A DNA stretch of 16,222 bases from Actinomycetota bacterium (lineage in GTDB: Bacteria; Actinomycetota; Acidimicrobiia; Acidimicrobiales; JAMCPL01): the NCBI GenBank assembly GCA_023379725.1, contig JAMCPC010000064.1, positions 14,251 to 30,472 on the forward strand, written 5' to 3'. Positions 8,060-15,058 of the stretch are shown piece after piece. The notes beneath the pieces were generated by a model. It was not told where the DNA came from. It did not search any database and saw nothing but the letters and a program-made list of their open reading frames with translations. Both the position numbers and the translations under genes were made by a program. Positions within the stretch are counted from its first letter, which is position 1. The number at the start of each line of letters is the position of its first letter.

Positions 8060-11000
8060 ATGTTATTTGGAAGGAAGGATCACAGATTAAGCGTATTACC
8101 GGGTATCTTGTCGGCTGTATTACCAGCAGCAATTGTGCTGCTCTCCCTCCTTGCTACAGCAGTAGATACAGCTGTGCTTCCCCAGACAGCAGACATATCA
8201 GCAAGTGCAGCTGGTAGCTCTGGCTCAGCCGGAGGATGGGAGGTATCCCACACTGCTCAACTGCCCGTCAGCGTTCTTACCGCAATATCCTGTCCTGCCA
8301 CTGGTGATTGTGTAGCCGTAGGCCAGGGATCGTCCGGCAATGCAATCGCCGCTGTTACCTCGAATGGCGGCCTGGATTGGACGCTGCAACAATTGCCAAG
8401 CAAGGTAGGCTCACTTGCCGGGATATCCTGTCCGACTACGCAAGCGTGCTTTGCTGTGGGACAGGCATCCGAACCTTACAACAGCACCACTTCAGGTGGA
8501 ATCGTCGTATCCACCAGTGATGGTGGCTCCAGTTGGAGTGTCCAGGACATCCCTGGAGGAGTAGCGTCGCTGACTGGCATCTCGTGTGCAATCTCATCCG
8601 ATTGTTGGGCAGTGGGAAACAACACTGCGTCTGTACCGGTGATGCTAAGTACCGCAGACGGTGGTACCACTTGGACAGCTACCGCTCCCCCAGCTCCCGC
8701 CGGTAATCTTTATGCAATATCCTGTTCTACTACGACCTCCTGCGTGGCCACCGGCGCCGGTGGTACAGTAGTGTTCACTTCTGACGGAGGGAAGACGTGG
8801 ACCGCTCCACCCGTACCGGACGACACCGTCAATCTTGATTCTGTATCATGCGCGGATGCCATGTTCTGCATGGCTGTAAGTGCCCCTCCTTACTTCAACA
8901 ACCTCCCACTTCCTAACGGCATATCCCGCATGTCTCGTATATCCGGCATATCCCGCGCGTCTGTCAGCTCGCCCGTAGACACCTTCGCTGGTTCGACAAG
9001 CGCAACGGGTTCGTCTACGGACATGGCTTCGGCCCCCGTGTGGGTCACCACCGATGGGGGAGCCACCTGGACGACGCAGCAACCACTTGCCAGTATTGTT
9101 GGGCTTGCAGGTGTCTCATGCGTGCCTACGTCTTCCACCGCCATCACAGGAACAGCCTCCACCGCTTACACGCCTTGCACTGCGATAGGTATGGAAGTCA
9201 CCTCCGGCACACTCGATAATCCAATTACAGAAAACGTGGTCGTACTCGCATCCACTGATGGCGGATCTATCTGGAATACCGAGGACACTTCATCATCCAC
9301 GGTCAATCTGTTAGCAATATCGTGTAACAATAGTACTGATTGTATTACCGTAGGCGCTGAGTCTCCCAACACCTCGACGACCTTACTCCCTCCCCTGCTT
9401 GGAACGTCCGAAATAGGTATAGCGCTGTCCACCACAGATGGAGGCAGCGCATGGAACCTTACTGATGTGCCGACCACCAGCCAGGTACTCCTGGACGTGA
9501 ACTGCGCCAGTACAACCAGTTGCATGGCGGTTGGTTCCACCACGGGAACCGGTGGAAGCACTGCAGCTCTTGCACTTTTCACCTCCAACGGGGGACAGAC
9601 CTGGATGTCGGAAAATCCACCCGCCAATGCGCCATTGCTGGATGTTTCCTGTCCGACCACGACTCAGTGTACAGCGGTGGGCGGTAATCCTATAGGAGGA
9701 ATCTTCGGTAGCGGTGCTGCAACTATTCTAAGCACTTACAATGGGGGATCTTCGTGGACATCCGGAACGATCCCAGGCAATTTACTGGGAATCCTGGGGG
9801 TCTCCTGCGCTTCTGTCACTTTCTGTGTATCCGTGGGTGCCGGTTACTCTTCCAATGCAAAATTCGGAAGTTCCCTGTCCAATATAGCAGGCATCATCCT
9901 CGTCAGCACCGATGGTGGTGCCTTATGGAAAGAGCAGGCCGCTTATCCAGAGGACATACTGTCTTCCGTGTCATGCCCTACGATATCTACGTGCTATGCA
10001 TCAGGTACCTCCATTCTCGGATTTCAAGGCTTCAACGGGTTGCCGGGAATGGTGGTGAAGACCGTCAATGGTGGAAGCACATGGTCGGTACTGGAGCCTG
10101 CCGGCAAGGACACACCTGAGCTGAACGGCATTGCATGTCCATCTGCCACCCAATGCGTTGTATCTGGAGGATCTCTGCTGAATAACCTTGAGGGCGGGGG
10201 TGGTACAAGTGGTGGCTTGGGGTTCACCACCACAGATGGTGGAGCCGAATGGAGTAGATCCACTTTTCCTTCGGGGTCACAGCCGGTCATGCGAATTTCC
10301 TGCGCAAATACTCAGGACTGCTGGGCAGCCAGTGGTGAATTATTCTCACCTTCTTCCGGAGGCATTCTCGCCAGCACCGATGGAGGGGTACAGTGGACGG
10401 AACAGACACTGCCCGTACAACCGCTGTCCATGTTTGGGGTCTCGTGTCCATCGGCCGTCGGTTGCTACGCTACCGGATTGATGCCAAGCCAAAGCATGGT
10501 GCTTTCGACAACGACTGGAGGATGGCTGATGCCCACGATCAACTCCATCAGCCCCAGCGGCGGCTTTTCCTACGGTGGAACCACTGTGACCCTGTCAGGT
10601 GCCGGATTCGTTCAAGGCCGTACGGTGGTCAATTTCGGTACCGTACCAAGTCCATCTGTAGTTGTTCAGTCATCTTCTGAGTTGACCGCGGTGTCGCCAC
10701 CGGAAAGTGGAACCGTCAGCGTCACTATTCAAACCCCTGGCGGGACGACTGCTCCCACCAGCCAGATCACCTTCAGTTATCAGCAAGCCGCCAGCTACAC
10801 ATCTGGAATAGCTTCCTCGTTCACGCCAGTCACTCCCTACCGCATAGCGGACACAAGGCCAGGTTCCGGTGAGCCCTACGCGGGACAGACCCTTGGCACC
10901 GGTAGTGTGCTGAGCATTAAGATCGGAGGTACCCAGCCTCAAGGGAGTGGCAACGGTATACCCATCAGCGCTACAGCGGCAGTGATCAATGTAACCGCCG

Positions 11001-12079
11001 TCAACGCCGCTTCTTCAGGCTACCTGACCGTCTGGCCTACCGGGTATTCCAAGAGCATTTCCTCTGTGGTCAACTATTCCGGTACTGCACCGGTCGCCAA
11101 TCTGGTGACTGTTCCAATTGGATTGAACGGCCAGGTAAATGTATATGCCTCCAGTGGACAGGTGGATGTGGTGATGGACGCGGAAGGCTGGTACGGCCCT
11201 ACAGGCACCAGCAGCTTTACCGCGATCAATCCCTACCGCATAGCGGACACAAGGCCGGGATCCGGTGAACCCTACGCGGGAGATACTCTTGCTCCTGATA
11301 GTACACTCACCATAAAGGCCATCGGAACCGGCACCATCCCCGCCAACGGTGTTACCGCCGTTGACTTGAACGTAACCGCCGTCAACGCCGCTTCTTCAGG
11401 CTACCTGACCGTCTGGCCTACCGACCAGGCACGCCCGCTGGCATCCACAGTCAACTTCTCAATACCTCCTATAGTCTCGCCGGTGATACTGGATGGAAAC
11501 CCGGCAATCTCATCGGGTCCCTTGCCTGTATCGAACTCGGTTGCAGCAGAAGTGTCCCCCTCCGGCGAAGTAAACATTTACAACAGCTCACATGGAAGTA
11601 TCAACGTGGTGGTGGATGTACAAGGCTGGTTCTCCACCCCAGGCAGCACAAGCACCTCTGGAAGTTCTCCTTCACAGTTCACCCCTGTCAATCCCTACCG
11701 CATAGCGGACACAAGGTCAGGTTCCGGTGAGCCCTACGCGGGACAGACTATTGCTCCCCATGGTGTACTCACCGTAAAAGTAGGTGGGACAACCCCTCTG
11801 GGCAATACCAACAGTGGTGCCGGAGTTCCGATCACTGCCACCGCCGTAGTACTGAACGTTACCGTTGCCACTTCCGATGCTTCAGGATACTTGACCGTAT
11901 GGCCAGCAGGCCTGGCACGCCCACTGGCATCCAGCATCAACTATGGCAATATCGACTCGGGAAACGGCACGATAATTGCAAGCCAGGTGATTGTCCCTCT
12001 CGGATCAGGCGGCGGCATCTCGATTTACAATCCATCCGGCTACACCAATGTGGTGGTGGACGTGGAAGGCTGGTTCTGA
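8060..12079 (+). CDS. Large exported protein: 14 Cys-pair/Asp-box repeats, IPT/TIG domain, three C-terminal modules
   Basis: 1339 residues, function unknown. The N-terminus has basic residues (GRKDHR) and a hydrophobic core at about 11-34 ending in Ala-rich sequence, as in a Sec signal peptide. Residues 73-824 hold 14 units of about 40-70 residues. Each opens with a strand and Cys pair (LxxISCPTTxxCxAVG, C-x5-C in 13 of 14 units), and 13 carry an Asp-box-like STDGGxxW. Such BNR/Asp-box units form beta-propeller blades, and the paired cysteines suggest disulfides outside the cytoplasm. An IPT/TIG-like domain follows (about 823-909: SPSGGFSYGGTTVTLSGAGF). Three modules (from 921, 1053 and 1207) each start YRIADTR(P/S)GSGEPYAG, carry SGYLTVWP and end (V/M)D(A/V)(E/Q)GW(F/Y). 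No anchor or LPXTG is seen, so it is probably released or cell-surface-associated. It is likely an adhesin or glycan-binding surface protein, but that is a guess. It lies opposite to its neighbours. Confidence 0.9.
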   Translation: MLFGRKDHRLSVLPGILSAVLPAAIVLLSLLATAVDTAVLPQTADISASAAGSSGSAGGWEVSHTAQLPVSVLTAISCPATGDCVAVGQGSSGNAIAAVTSNGGLDWTLQQLPSKVGSLAGISCPTTQACFAVGQASEPYNSTTSGGIVVSTSDGGSSWSVQDIPGGVASLTGISCAISSDCWAVGNNTASVPVMLSTADGGTTWTATAPPAPAGNLYAISCSTTTSCVATGAGGTVVFTSDGGKTWTAPPVPDDTVNLDSVSCADAMFCMAVSAPPYFNNLPLPNGISRMSRISGISRASVSSPVDTFAGSTSATGSSTDMASAPVWVTTDGGATWTTQQPLASIVGLAGVSCVPTSSTAITGTASTAYTPCTAIGMEVTSGTLDNPITENVVVLASTDGGSIWNTEDTSSSTVNLLAISCNNSTDCITVGAESPNTSTTLLPPLLGTSEIGIALSTTDGGSAWNLTDVPTTSQVLLDVNCASTTSCMAVGSTTGTGGSTAALALFTSNGGQTWMSENPPANAPLLDVSCPTTTQCTAVGGNPIGGIFGSGAATILSTYNGGSSWTSGTIPGNLLGILGVSCASVTFCVSVGAGYSSNAKFGSSLSNIAGIILVSTDGGALWKEQAAYPEDILSSVSCPTISTCYASGTSILGFQGFNGLPGMVVKTVNGGSTWSVLEPAGKDTPELNGIACPSATQCVVSGGSLLNNLEGGGGTSGGLGFTTTDGGAEWSRSTFPSGSQPVMRISCANTQDCWAASGELFSPSSGGILASTDGGVQWTEQTLPVQPLSMFGVSCPSAVGCYATGLMPSQSMVLSTTTGGWLMPTINSISPSGGFSYGGTTVTLSGAGFVQGRTVVNFGTVPSPSVVVQSSSELTAVSPPESGTVSVTIQTPGGTTAPTSQITFSYQQAASYTSGIASSFTPVTPYRIADTRPGSGEPYAGQTLGTGSVLSIKIGGTQPQGSGNGIPISATAAVINVTAVNAASSGYLTVWPTGYSKSISSVVNYSGTAPVANLVTVPIGLNGQVNVYASSGQVDVVMDAEGWYGPTGTSSFTAINPYRIADTRPGSGEPYAGDTLAPDSTLTIKAIGTGTIPANGVTAVDLNVTAVNAASSGYLTVWPTDQARPLASTVNFSIPPIVSPVILDGNPAISSGPLPVSNSVAAEVSPSGEVNIYNSSHGSINVVVDVQGWFSTPGSTSTSGSSPSQFTPVNPYRIADTRSGSGEPYAGQTIAPHGVLTVKVGGTTPLGNTNSGAGVPITATAVVLNVTVATSDASGYLTVWPAGLARPLASSINYGNIDSGNGTIIASQVIVPLGSGGGISIYNPSGYTNVVVDVEGWF
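10835..11748 (+). repeat. Near-identical DNA repeats within the three C-terminal modules
   Basis: A block of about 55 nt beginning CCCTACCGCATAGCGGACAC recurs at 10835-10890, 11231-11283 and 11693-11748 with only a few differences. A second block of 52 nt beginning GTAACCGCCGTCAACGCCGC is identical at 10991-11042 and 11372-11423. Sequence between the blocks has diverged considerably. Identity at DNA level, including synonymous positions, points to recent duplication or gene conversion between modules. Confidence 0.85.
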
Positions 12080-12108
12080 GATCAACCGTCGGCTAACGCC
12101 ACGACCTC

Positions 12109-12140
12109 CGGACAAGTCTTGATTCCCTTGAAGATGTCCG
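12109..12140 (+). terminator. Candidate terminator hairpin after the repeat-protein gene
   Basis: CGGACA (12109-12114) pairs with TGTCCG (12135-12140), and inside it TCTT (12117-12120) pairs with AAGA (12131-12134). There is a 2-nt bulge on the 5' side and a 10-nt loop. It begins 29 nt past the stop codon. No T-run follows, so if it terminates transcription it is of the U-tract-poor kind reported for Actinobacteria. Confidence 0.4.
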
Positions 12141-12190
12141 CCACAAAAGGTTGGCCACGGCAAATACCAGCTAATCAATAAAGAATCGCC

Positions 12191-12220
12191 TGACGGTAAT
12201 GGTGACGGTAATGGTGACGG
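12191..12220 (+). repeat. 12-nt tandem repeat, 2.5 copies
   Basis: TGACGGTAATGG occurs at 12191-12202 and 12203-12214, followed by TGACGG at 12215-12220. The copies are exact. It lies in non-coding sequence between converging genes. Confidence 0.85.
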
Positions 12221-12282
12221 GTGTCGTTGTCACTGTTATCACAGTAGATGGTGAAGGATGCCACGGTACCCTCTAAAGGCAA

Positions 12283-12317
12283 CGCAAATCCTGTTCGTAA
12301 GTGCGGGGAGGATGTCA
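12283..12317 (+). mobile_element. Second relic of an IS605/TnpB-type right end
   Basis: On the plus strand GGGGAGGATGTCA (12305-12317) is identical over 13 nt to the minus-strand motif at 3598-3610. Just before it is a possible hairpin: CGCA (12283-12286) pairs with TGCG (12302-12305), and CT (12291-12292) with AG (12300-12301), with a 4-nt bulge and a loop GTTCGTA. A hairpin followed by this tail is how I remember the right ends and omega-RNA 3' ends of IS605/IS1341 elements. No transposase or tnpB coding sequence is recognisable upstream. The outer edge abuts the ruvB stop codon. Confidence 0.42.
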
Positions 12318-12319
12318 CA

Positions 12320-13402
12320 CTATGAGGACAGGTCAAATCTGCCCATTACGGGATGATCTATGCGCATGTGCTCAAAGGCACGGGCACTTGCTATCCGCCC
12401 TCTTGGAGTACGTTGAAGTAGCCCGGCCTGGAGCAGGTACGGCTCGTAAGCATCTTCAATGGTATCCGGATCCTCTCCCACAGATTGCGCGAGAGTAGTA
12501 AGCCCTACCGGATTCCCGTCAAACCTCACACAAAGCACTTCAAGGATTGAGCGATCCACCTTATCGAGGCCGAGTTCATCCACTCCAAAGGTATCCAGAC
12601 CAGCAATAGCTGAATCAGGAGTAATGACCCCATCGGAACGTACCTCTACGAAATCGCGTACTCTACGTAGCAACCTATTGGCTATTCTGGGAGTGCCCCG
12701 CGAGCGCTTGGCAATCTCCAATGCTGCATCTACATCTATACCTATCCCAAGTATCCTTGCAGAACGCATCACGATATCGGCCAGATCATCGACAGGATAA
12801 AGGTCCAGCCTGCCGACAAAGCCAAACCTGTCACGAAGCGGCCCAGCCAACATACCCATCCTGGTCGTAGCCCCTACAAGTGTAAATCTTGGAACGTCCA
12901 ACCTTATAGACTTGGCCGCAGGTCCCTTACCTATTACAATGTCTATCTTGAAATCTTCCATTGCAGGATAGAGTATCTCTCCGGTTGCCACCACCATACG
13001 ATGAATCTCATCTATAAAAAGTACATCCCCCTCCTGCAGATCAGTCAATAGGGCAGCGAGATCTCCGGCCCTGGTCAACGCTGGCCCGGAGGTAACTCTG
13101 ACACCCACACCCATCTCTGCTGAAACTATACCCGCCAGCGATGTCTTGCCAAGGCCGGGAGGCCCTGCAAACAGTATATGGTCTGCGTATCCACCCCGCT
13201 TTCTCGCCGCTTCGAGCACTATGCTTAGATGCTCGACCAGATCCCTCTGGCCGGTAAAATCAGCGAGTGTTCTAGGTCTCAGCTTGGCTTCGTCTGCGTA
13301 CTCGCCAGCTATCGCAACAGGATCTGTCTGGCGAGGACCCAGCAGCAAATCATCATCATACTCCGATGACTGGTTATTTATTACCTCTTTTCTCGCTCCC
13401 AT
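12320..13402 (-). CDS. ruvB: Holliday junction branch migration ATPase RuvB
   Basis: Hexameric AAA+ motor that drives branch migration of Holliday junctions together with RuvA; 360 residues, a normal length with a slightly long N-terminus. The RuvB opening LRPRTLADFTGQ lies at 41-52. Walker A is GPPGLGKTS (80-88), Walker B LFIDEIHR (128-135), sensor 1 GATTR (177-181) including the likely arginine finger Arg181, box VII PLRDRFG (188-194), and sensor 2 GTPRIANRLLRRVRDF (236-251). The C-terminal winged helix ends in QRTPRGRIASARAFEHM. All catalytic residues are present. The start is ATG at 13402, with GAGG 11 nt upstream inside the end of ruvA. It begins 4 nt after the ruvA stop, and ruvC-ruvA-ruvB form one operon. 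Its end converges with the plus-strand repeat-protein gene. Confidence 0.97.
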   Translation of the reverse strand: MGARKEVINNQSSEYDDDLLLGPRQTDPVAIAGEYADEAKLRPRTLADFTGQRDLVEHLSIVLEAARKRGGYADHILFAGPPGLGKTSLAGIVSAEMGVGVRVTSGPALTRAGDLAALLTDLQEGDVLFIDEIHRMVVATGEILYPAMEDFKIDIVIGKGPAAKSIRLDVPRFTLVGATTRMGMLAGPLRDRFGFVGRLDLYPVDDLADIVMRSARILGIGIDVDAALEIAKRSRGTPRIANRLLRRVRDFVEVRSDGVITPDSAIAGLDTFGVDELGLDKVDRSILEVLCVRFDGNPVGLTTLAQSVGEDPDTIEDAYEPYLLQAGLLQRTPRGRIASARAFEHMRIDHPVMGRFDLSS

Positions 13403-13406
13403 AAAA

Positions 13407-14249
13407 CTACATGCCTCGATCCCTGCTCAACTGCTTGAGTGCATTGCGCAGTATATCCTCTACGGACTGTGCACTACCCGTACCTCTCATTGCTACCCTT
13501 ATCTCTTCCAGGCTGTAACCGAGGGACATCAGTGCCGACCTGGCTTCCGAACGCGCATGAGCGCTATCTACTCCTCTACTGTTACCATTACTACTCCTGC
13601 TCCTGTCAGGCTGATTATTTCTGCTACCACCATTACGGCTGCTCTTAAGCTGATCACTACCAATGCTCTGAGCATCACTACCGGTGTCTCTATCTACGCT
13701 ATCTTTTCCATGGCTGTTGGCAGCTATCTCACTGCCATCGTCTGCACCGTCGCCATTGACGCTATCAAATCCTGGAGAGCCGCTTGAGGATGAATCAATC
13801 AAAATGTCGTCAGCCAGACCTCCGGTCATGGAATCTTGAGCAGCAGCAAGTGCATCAATACTGGATTTAAGGTCTATTACGAGCTTTGCTGCGGTTTTCT
13901 TACCAATACCGGGCACAGTACAGAGCAAATCTATGTTCTCGCTGGTAACGATGTCGTACAGATCTCCAACTCCGAGAACAGACAGGATGGATAATCCGAG
14001 CGATGGGCCTACGCCATTAGCTCCAATCAACTTTTCAAAAGTCAGCCTTTCGGCATCGGTAGCAAATCCATACAGGATAATCGCATCCTCCCTTACATGG
14101 GTATATATAAAAAGTTCCAGGTCTCCACCGATTGGAATGTCTACCATAAATTGTGGAACGTTTACTTTGTACCCGACACCCCCTACGTCCAGTATAAGAT
14201 ATCCTCCCGGATCTACAACACGTACATTCCCTTTTAGCCAACCGATCAT
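13407..14249 (-). CDS. ruvA: Holliday junction binding protein RuvA with expanded linker
   Basis: DNA-binding subunit that holds the four-way junction and loads RuvB. Domain I is an OB fold (MIGWLKGNV...GGVGYKVNVP) with the acidic pin RED (53-55) and LYGF (59-62). Domain II has two helix-hairpin-helix motifs, LIGANGVGPSLGLSILSVLG (74-93) and VPGIGKKTAAKLVIDLK (112-128). Domain III, which contacts RuvB, is at about 232-278 (ARSEARSALMSLGYSLEEIR). Between II and III lie about 100 residues rich in Ser, Gly, Asp and Asn, against roughly 15-30 in most RuvA proteins, so the protein is 280 residues instead of about 200. The structured domains look intact and the linker keeps the frame, so it is probably functional. 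ATG at 14249 follows the ruvC stop by 3 nt, and GAGG overlapping that stop supplies the ribosome-binding site. Confidence 0.96.
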   Translation of the reverse strand: MIGWLKGNVRVVDPGGYLILDVGGVGYKVNVPQFMVDIPIGGDLELFIYTHVREDAIILYGFATDAERLTFEKLIGANGVGPSLGLSILSVLGVGDLYDIVTSENIDLLCTVPGIGKKTAAKLVIDLKSSIDALAAAQDSMTGGLADDILIDSSSSGSPGFDSVNGDGADDGSEIAANSHGKDSVDRDTGSDAQSIGSDQLKSSRNGGSRNNQPDRSRSSNGNSRGVDSAHARSEARSALMSLGYSLEEIRVAMRGTGSAQSVEDILRNALKQLSRDRGM

Positions 14250-14252
14250 CGG

Positions 14253-14798
14253 TTACCTCGTGCCCCTGGCAGCCAATATTGCCTTGCTTGATGAAGCTAT
14301 AGCATCTCGCATAGGGAGGTTCATTAAGTAACATAATGCGAGGCCAAGCGCATCAGCTACGTCCGGAGGAGATGGGAGTCCATTAAGACCCAATAATGAC
14401 GCGATCATGCGTTGTACCTGCAACTTGGTGGCTCCACCGTATCCAGTAACCGTCTGCTTGACTTCATTTGAACTGTACTGAACGACCTCACAGCCTGCAG
14501 CATCCGCCAGAGCCAATGCAAGCCCCCCAGCCTGGCCTATACCTACGGCAGTCTTGGCGTTTGTCTGGAAAAACACTCTCTCGACGACGACCACATCAGG
14601 ACGACTCTCTTCTATAAGCAGCCTGAGCTCTTCCATGAGTCTACTTAATCTACGTGGAACATCAAAGCTATGATCCGTTACAATTATACCCCCGCTAACC
14701 GCAACTACTGAGTTGCGGGCGCTCGGAGACACGTTTTCCTTTTTGACAAGCCCATATCCGCAACGAGTCAAACCAGGATCTATACCTAAAACGAACAT
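14253..14798 (-). CDS. ruvC: Crossover junction endodeoxyribonuclease RuvC
   Basis: Dimeric, Mg-dependent resolvase that nicks Holliday junctions; 181 residues with the chosen start, normal for the family. The RNase H-like fold carries all four catalytic acids: Asp7 in LGIDPGLTRCGYG, Glu73 in VVVERVFFQTNAKTA, and Asp146 and Asp149 in PPDVADALGLALC. The frame stays open upstream to a TTG at 14822, which would add eight residues. I prefer the ATG at 14798 because it places the first catalytic Asp at position 7, as in other RuvC proteins. Neither start has a good Shine-Dalgarno sequence. It is the first gene of ruvC-ruvA-ruvB. No clear promoter could be identified in the 260 bp upstream. Confidence 0.96.
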   Translation of the reverse strand: MFVLGIDPGLTRCGYGLVKKENVSPSARNSVVAVSGGIIVTDHSFDVPRRLSRLMEELRLLIEESRPDVVVVERVFFQTNAKTAVGIGQAGGLALALADAAGCEVVQYSSNEVKQTVTGYGGATKLQVQRMIASLLGLNGLPSPPDVADALGLALCYLMNLPMRDAIASSSKAILAARGTR

Positions 14799-14868
14799 GT
14801 ATTCGACACTAGCCCAAGGCAAATGCTTTGTGGTGGATATCTGAGCAACAATCCATCGAAAGCTACTG

Positions 14869-14898
14869 CAGCACTTCGCAGATCAGCACTTCGCAGAT
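14869..14898 (-). repeat. 15-nt tandem duplication upstream of ruvC
   Basis: On the plus strand CAGCACTTCGCAGAT occurs twice in direct succession (14869-14883 and 14884-14898). CAGATCAAG then recurs at 14894-14902 and 14915-14923. The repeats lie in the region expected to carry the ruvC promoter. They are exact but short, so slippage is a sufficient explanation. Confidence 0.8.
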
Positions 14899-14922
14899 CA
14901 AGCTATAGAGATGTCAGATCAA

Positions 14923-14963
14923 GTCAGACAGTTCACAAAAATCAACTGTTTGTGCTGTCCGAC
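14923..14963 (-). terminator. Candidate terminator hairpin after the phosphoesterase gene
   Basis: On the minus strand GTCGGACAG pairs with CTGTCTGAC (nine pairs, one a G-U), and inside it CACAAA pairs with TTTGTG, with a 2-nt AA bulge and a 9-nt loop. The G-U pair would be an A-C mismatch in a plus-strand transcript, so the structure suits minus-strand RNA. It begins about 95 nt after the phosphoesterase stop and before ruvC. No U-tract follows. Confidence 0.45.
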
Positions 14964-15058
14964 AAGCCGCTGAGCCGGATCGACATATAGCTGGTGACCA
15001 GTCCCACAAATAACACGAACACCCGGCAACCCAGCCAAGTTTACCCACATAACTGTAT

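Larger units (their letters stand above)
12080..12319. other. Convergent intergenic region downstream of the repeat-protein gene and of ruvB
   Basis: 240 bp between two converging genes. It contains a bulged hairpin (12109-12140), a 12-nt tandem repeat (12191-12220), a small palindrome ACTGT-tatc-ACAGT (12232-12245) and an IS605-like end motif (12283-12317). The short open frames here have no start signals and no recognisable protein, so I call no gene. Confidence 0.6.

Noticed and set aside
9166..9660. 164-codon minus-strand open frame inside the repeat-protein gene
   Set aside because: It is the reverse reading of repetitive coding sequence; the plus-strand repeats are clearly the coding strand.
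12191..12220. Tandem repeat as a CRISPR array or an iteron
   Set aside because: Units are 12 nt and directly adjacent without spacers, and no cas or replication gene is near.
12175..12275. Short frame reading VTVMVTVMVTG across the 12-nt tandem repeat
   Set aside because: The pattern is produced by the repeat itself; there is no start signal and no known protein.
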